Translations under genes and position numbers: made by a program
Source: an uncultured Clostridia bacterium
Lineage (GTDB): Bacteria > Bacillota > Clostridia > Christensenellales > Aristaeellaceae
Assembly (NCBI GenBank): GCA_934615145.1
Contig: CAKTTM010000085.1
Location: 1 to 7,689 of the forward strand
DNA length: 7,689 nt
Direction of reading: 5' to 3'
Notes under the pieces: model-generated
The model's database searches: none
The model's input: the letters and a program-made list of their open reading frames with translations, nothing else
Told to the model about the DNA's origin: nothing
Part shown: piece by piece, positions 5,190-7,689 of the stretch
Numbering within the stretch: the stretch's first letter is position 1
Layout: the number at the start of each line of letters is the position of its first letter

Positions 5190-5735
5190 ATGATGGAACA
5201 GATCACCCAGCAGGCCGCACAGGCGGTCAGCGAGCTGCTGGCCCAGGCCAAGCTGCGGCCAGGGCAGCTGCTGGTCATCGGCTGCTCCAGCAGCGAGATG
5301 GTGGGCCTGCGGATCGGGCGCCACAGCAGCCTGGAGGCGGCGCAGGCCGCCTACGCCGGCATCGCGCCGGTGCTGAAGGCGGCTGGCATCCGCCTGGCCG
5401 CCCAGTGCTGCGAGCATTTGAACCGGGCGCTGATCGTGGAGCGGGAGACCGCCGAGGCCCTTCACTATGAGATCGTCAACTGCCTGCCCCGCGTCAACGC
5501 CGGTGGCGCCTTCGCGCTGACGGTCTATGAGCAGATGAAGGAGGCCGTGGCGGTGGAGCGCATAGAGGCGGACGCCGGGCTCGACATAGGCGGCACGCTG
5601 ATCGGCATGCACTTGAAGGCCGTCGCCGTGCCCGTGCGGCTGAGCCTGAGCCAGATCGGCGAGGCCAACATACTCTGCGCCCGCACGCGGCCCAAGTACA
5701 TCGGCGGCCCCCGCGCCGGCCACCTGGAGATGTGA
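5190..5735 (+). CDS. ywlG: YwlG/TIGR01440 (UPF0340) family protein
   Basis: The 181-residue product fits the length and conserved blocks of the UPF0340 family: GCSSSEMVG (31-39), QCCEHLNRALIVER (72-85), VNAGGAFALT (102-111), DIGGTLIGMHLK (132-143) and ARTRPKYIGG (164-173). Bacillus subtilis YwlG is a member, encoded there near glyA and upp; no enzymatic role is firmly established as far as I know. The conserved CC, H and arginine residues suggest a small-molecule or metal site. AAGGAG lies 7 bases before the first of two adjacent ATG codons at 5190 and 5193. The next gene begins one base after its stop, so the two form an operon under the promoter at 5117-5145. Confidence 0.88.
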   Translation: MMEQITQQAAQAVSELLAQAKLRPGQLLVIGCSSSEMVGLRIGRHSSLEAAQAAYAGIAPVLKAAGIRLAAQCCEHLNRALIVERETAEALHYEIVNCLPRVNAGGAFALTVYEQMKEAVAVERIEADAGLDIGGTLIGMHLKAVAVPVRLSLSQIGEANILCARTRPKYIGGPRAGHLEM

Positions 5736-5736
5736 T

Positions 5737-6441
5737 ATGACGCCAGACAAGGCAATGATGGCAGACAATGTGGCCCATATCCGTGACAGCATAGCGCGTG
5801 CCGCGCAGGCCGCCGGGCGGGCGCCAGAGGCCGTGCTGCTCTGCGCCGTCTGCAAGGGGCAAAGCGATGAGGCCGTGCGGCTGAGCGCGGCGCTTGATAT
5901 CGACTGCCTGGGCGAGAATCGCGCGCAGGAGATGCTGGGCCACCACGCGGCCGGCGCCTATCTGGACAGGCCCTGCCACTTCATCGGCCACCTGCAGACC
6001 AACAAGGTGCGCCAGGTGGTGGGCAGGGCGGCGCTGATACAGAGCGTGGACAGCCTACGCCTGCTGCAGGCCATTGACCGCGAGGCCGGCCGCCAGGGCC
6101 TGACGCAGGAGATATTGATACAGCTCAACATCGGCGACGAGGACAGCAAGACCGGCGCCCCGGTGGCCGACCTGTGGCCGCTGCTCGAGGCGGCATTGCA
6201 ATCAGACAACTTAAGGCTGCGGGGCCTGATGGCCATCCCGCCGCTGGCGCTGGATCCGGAGCAGAGCCGCCCCTATTTTGCCCGGATGCGCGCGCTGTAC
6301 GAGGATGTCAAGGCGAAAGGTGCGGGCGGTCCGGCCTTTGACACATTGTCCATGGGCATGACGGACAGCTACGAGGTGGCCATCCAGGAGGGCGCCAGCC
6401 TGGTGCGGGTGGGACGCGGCATCTTTGGCGAGCGGGGATAG
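5737..6441 (+). CDS. YggS/PLPBP family pyridoxal 5'-phosphate homeostasis protein
   Basis: The 234-residue product has the single-domain fold-type III layout of PLPBP proteins, which bind pyridoxal phosphate and help balance vitamin B6 and amino acid pools rather than racemising alanine. Seen motifs are LCAVCK (35-40) with K40 as the PLP lysine, LGENRAQE (58-65), CHFIGHLQTNK (80-90), QSVDS (102-106), IQLNIGDEDSKTG (128-140), RGLMAIPP (162-169), SMGMTDSYEVAI (205-216) and VRVGRGIFG (223-231). The family usually has S before the lysine and an S-x-D after SMGM; C39 and T209 are mild variants. GGAG lies 7 bases before the ATG. The gene starts one base after the ywlG stop. In many Firmicutes the family member ylmE lies in the sepF cell-division cluster, so this place next to ywlG is different. 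Confidence 0.93.
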   Translation: MTPDKAMMADNVAHIRDSIARAAQAAGRAPEAVLLCAVCKGQSDEAVRLSAALDIDCLGENRAQEMLGHHAAGAYLDRPCHFIGHLQTNKVRQVVGRAALIQSVDSLRLLQAIDREAGRQGLTQEILIQLNIGDEDSKTGAPVADLWPLLEAALQSDNLRLRGLMAIPPLALDPEQSRPYFARMRALYEDVKAKGAGGPAFDTLSMGMTDSYEVAIQEGASLVRVGRGIFGERG

Positions 6442-6451
6442 CCCGCGCGGG

Positions 6452-6457
6452 TAGAAT
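6452..6457 (+). promoter_or_regulatory. Possible -10 box for the VOC-fold gene
   Basis: TAGAAT matches the -10 consensus in five of six positions and is preceded by GGG, like the other -10 boxes in this window. No convincing -35 box is seen, and the preceding gene ends only 11 bases before it. No terminator lies in between, so the gene may also be read from the ywlG promoter. Confidence 0.4.
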
Positions 6458-6479
6458 CCTTCCATACTACCATCAACAG

Positions 6480-6493
6480 CGCGCGAACGCGCG
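6480..6493. repeat. Small inverted repeat in the leader of the VOC gene
   Basis: CGCGCG (6480-6485), AA, then CGCGCG (6488-6493) lies just before the ribosome binding site GGAAGGA (6494-6500). As RNA it could form a tiny CGCG hairpin with a six-base loop that limits ribosome access. As DNA it is a near-palindrome. No T run follows, so it is not a terminator. Confidence 0.4.
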
Positions 6494-6507
6494 GGAAGGA
6501 CGACAGC

Positions 6508-6882
6508 ATGGAGGATATCCGGCACATCAATGCCATCAGCCTCTATGTGGCTGATATTGCCCGCAGTGAGGCATTTTACCAGAGCATATTCGGCGCCAGG
6601 GTGGACCGCGTGTGCGAGGACAACATCGTCGTGCACTTTGGCGGCCTGTTGTTGAACCTTCTGCAGATGAGCCTGGCCTACGCGCCCACGGACCCGGGCC
6701 GCGGGCCGCTGCCGCTGGAGCTCAATATCTGGGTGGACAGGGTGGACGAGGTCTATGAGGCGCTGACAAAGCGCGGCGCCAGCTTCTTGGCGCCGCCGAC
6801 CGATCAGCCCTGGGGCATGCGCAACATCACGCTCTTTGACCCGGATGGTCACCGCTTTGAGTTCGCGCAGCAGATAAGCTAA
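6508..6882 (+). CDS. VOC superfamily (glyoxalase/bleomycin resistance-like) protein
   Basis: The 124-residue product has the two beta-alpha-beta-beta-beta halves of a VOC fold. ISLYVADIARSEAFYQSIFG (10-29) opens the first half, LELNIWVDRVDEVYEAL (70-86) the second, and FDPDGHRFEF (110-119) is the usual ending. The metal ligands normally lie at the start of each half and near the end: E71 and E118 are present, but the first position, usually His, appears to be A9. It may thus bind metal differently, or bind a ligand without metal like bleomycin-type binding proteins. Substrate cannot be inferred. GGAAGGA lies 7 bases before the ATG. The next gene is convergent, its stop beginning after a 6-base gap. 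Confidence 0.85.
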   Translation: MEDIRHINAISLYVADIARSEAFYQSIFGARVDRVCEDNIVVHFGGLLLNLLQMSLAYAPTDPGRGPLPLELNIWVDRVDEVYEALTKRGASFLAPPTDQPWGMRNITLFDPDGHRFEFAQQIS

Positions 6883-6888
6883 TTACAT

Positions 6889-7401
6889 TTAGGGAAGGTC
6901 ATCGGCCAGCAGCAGGCCGGAGCGGGAGAGCTCGGGCACCGTACAGCTGGCCGAATTGAAGCAACAGGGCCGCCTGTCGCCCTGGCTGAGCTTGGAGCAG
7001 GCCACCCCGATGCGCTTTGAGCGCGTGGCGGGGCTGGCCGTGGCGCGTATCCAGCGCAGCCACTCCCAGCGTGCCTTGGTGGTCAGGCCCTGCCAGACGG
7101 ATGCCAGGCCCGCATCGGCAAGGCCAGACTGGATATCCTGCGGCAGCTCCGGCTCGGGCCAGTCATCCAGCGGGCTGAGCGATAGGCTCAGGGCTTCAAC
7201 TGTTGGTATGTCGTCCGGCAGTTCAAACCAATGGCCGCCCTGGCCGTCAGGCTCCAGGGGCAGAATCAGCTCACCATCCGGCAGGCTGATACTCGCCATC
7301 ACCATGCCGCGGGAGGGCAGCTGGGCGCTGGCTTCAGCGGGCAGGCGGACGATGCGCCGGCCGCGCAGAAGGGACACAGGGGCAGAGAATGCGATGCTCA
7401 T
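6889..7401 (-). CDS. DUF1905 plus YdeI/OmdA-like protein
   Basis: The 170-residue product appears to join two domains. Residues about 1-77 resemble DUF1905, a small beta-barrel (FSAPVSLLRGRRIVRLP at 5-21, LPLEPDGQGGHWFELP at 47-62). Residues about 85-170 resemble the OmdA/YdeI helical region: WQGLTTKARWEWLRWIRAT (103-121), RSKRIGVACSKLSQG (127-141) and RRPCCFN (143-149), close to the KRPCCF ending I know from this group. Molecular function is not known; the YdeI name comes from weak links to porin regulation and should not be over-read. C146 and C147 plus C135 and C153 could bind metal or form disulfides, though no signal peptide is seen. AAAGGAG (complement of 7408-7414) lies before the ATG. 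Confidence 0.75.
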   Translation of the reverse strand: MSIAFSAPVSLLRGRRIVRLPAEASAQLPSRGMVMASISLPDGELILPLEPDGQGGHWFELPDDIPTVEALSLSLSPLDDWPEPELPQDIQSGLADAGLASVWQGLTTKARWEWLRWIRATASPATRSKRIGVACSKLSQGDRRPCCFNSASCTVPELSRSGLLLADDLP

Positions 7402-7434
7402 GGCTGCTCCTTTCGGGCAATACTTTCTTCACAC

Positions 7435-7440
7435 AATATA
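7435..7440 (-). promoter_or_regulatory. Possible -10 box of the DUF1905 gene
   Basis: On the minus strand this reads TATATT preceded by GGG, about 33 bases before the ATG at 7401. The expected -35 position is occupied by GC-rich sequence of the adjoining hairpin, so the promoter is weak or needs help. It would let the gene be read separately from the ADP-ribosylglycohydrolase upstream. Confidence 0.45.
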
Positions 7441-7449
7441 CCCGCGGCA

Positions 7450-7477
7450 AGGCCCGCGCCGATGAGGGCGCGGGCCT
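7450..7477 (-). terminator. Strong hairpin after the ADP-ribosylglycohydrolase gene
   Basis: A perfect 11-bp, GC-rich stem (7450-7460 with 7467-7477) closes a 6-base loop. It lies 20 bases after the stop codon of the minus-strand gene, where a terminator is expected. Only TTG follows on the minus strand, and no T run on the plus strand, so intrinsic termination is doubtful; it may instead stabilise the mRNA 3' end or cause partial termination ahead of the DUF1905 gene. Confidence 0.5.
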
Positions 7478-7496
7478 GATAATATTCCAAATATGC

Positions 7497-7689
7497 TTAG
7501 TTCAGGGCCGCCGTGGCCTTGAGCAGGGCCTGCCTCAGCGGCGCGTCCAGTATGCTCAGCGCCCTTTGCTCTATCCACGCCGGGATACCGTAGGCCGCCT
7601 CCGCGATGCTGCCGGTGATGGCTGCCAGCGTATCGCTGTCGCCGCCCAGGGAAATGGCATTGTGGATGGCGTCTTCAAAGTCATGGCTC
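7497..7689 (-). CDS. ADP-ribosylglycohydrolase family protein, C-terminal part
   Basis: Only the last 63 codons are in the window; the gene continues past the right edge. The translation reads SHDFEDAIHNAISLGGDSDTLAAITGSIAEAAYGIP and ends ...TAALN. LGGDSDT is the hallmark metal motif of the ADP-ribosylglycohydrolase (DraG/ARH) family, whose aspartates hold the magnesium ions used to cleave ADP-ribose from a substrate, and AAITGSIAEAAYGIP is its usual follow-on. Family members reverse ADP-ribosylation of proteins or act on small ADP-ribose compounds; the target here is unknown. The stop is TAA (complement of 7497-7499). Confidence 0.9.
   Translation of the reverse strand, partial: SHDFEDAIHNAISLGGDSDTLAAITGSIAEAAYGIPAWIEQRALSILDAPLRQALLKATAALN

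Noticed and set aside
4842..5855. Long minus-strand open frame spanning the divergent promoter region
   Set aside because: It overlaps the ywlG-like gene and the start of the YggS-family gene on the other strand, runs through both promoters, and its product is low-complexity alanine/arginine sequence.
6442..6451. CCCGCGCGGG palindrome after the YggS-family gene
   Set aside because: It has no loop and no T run, and short GC palindromes are expected by chance in DNA of this composition; it only happens to precede the TAGAAT box.
6211..6852. Minus-strand open frame opposite the VOC gene
   Set aside because: It spans the end of the YggS-family gene, the intergenic leader and most of the VOC gene, all of which have well supported plus-strand frames.

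Overview
The window looks like chromosomal DNA of a GC-rich Gram-positive bacterium, probably in the Clostridia. This placement is inferred from the 5S rRNA end, strong AAGGAG-type ribosome binding sites, and families typical of Firmicutes (a DUF503/YlxP-like protein, a YwlG/TIGR01440 protein, and secreted proteins built from domains common in clostridia). No genus can be named from the sequence alone. There is no CRISPR array, insertion sequence, tRNA or phage module.

Layout. Bases 1-108 are the 3' end of a 5S rRNA gene and its terminator, so an rRNA operon lies to the left. Only 22 bases after the terminator T run, a membrane metalloprotease of the M50 (site-2 protease) type begins (131-1273). 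A two-gene thiol-redox operon follows: a membrane-anchored CPPC thioredoxin-like protein (1394-1933) and a CcdA-type electron carrier (1930-2625), overlapping by 4 bases. A DUF503 gene on the minus strand (2626-2919) meets ccdA stop codon to stop codon. A small CPAC glutaredoxin-like gene (3029-3292) is read away from it and ends in a strong terminator.

The middle holds a two-gene minus-strand operon for two predicted exported proteins (5026 down to 3366). It diverges from a plus-strand pair, a YwlG-like protein (5190-5735) and a YggS/PLPBP-family pyridoxal-phosphate protein (5737-6441). The two divergent promoters each carry a recognisable -35 box, and both boxes overlap the ends of one perfect 21-bp inverted repeat, the most interesting regulatory feature here. 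The right end carries a VOC-fold protein (6508-6882), a DUF1905 + YdeI/OmdA-like protein on the minus strand (6889-7401), and the C-terminus of an ADP-ribosylglycohydrolase running off the window (7497-7689).

How the genes fit together. The clearest functional unit is the thioredoxin/CcdA pair, which should pass reducing equivalents from the cytoplasm across the membrane to exported thiol proteins; the nearby glutaredoxin-like protein could share that theme but has its own promoter. The rest is mostly conserved single genes of modest or unknown function. I see no clear new multi-gene defence or biosynthetic system. The best leads are the palindromic divergent promoter, a TGTCAACG sequence repeated near three gene starts, and the secreted protein pair.
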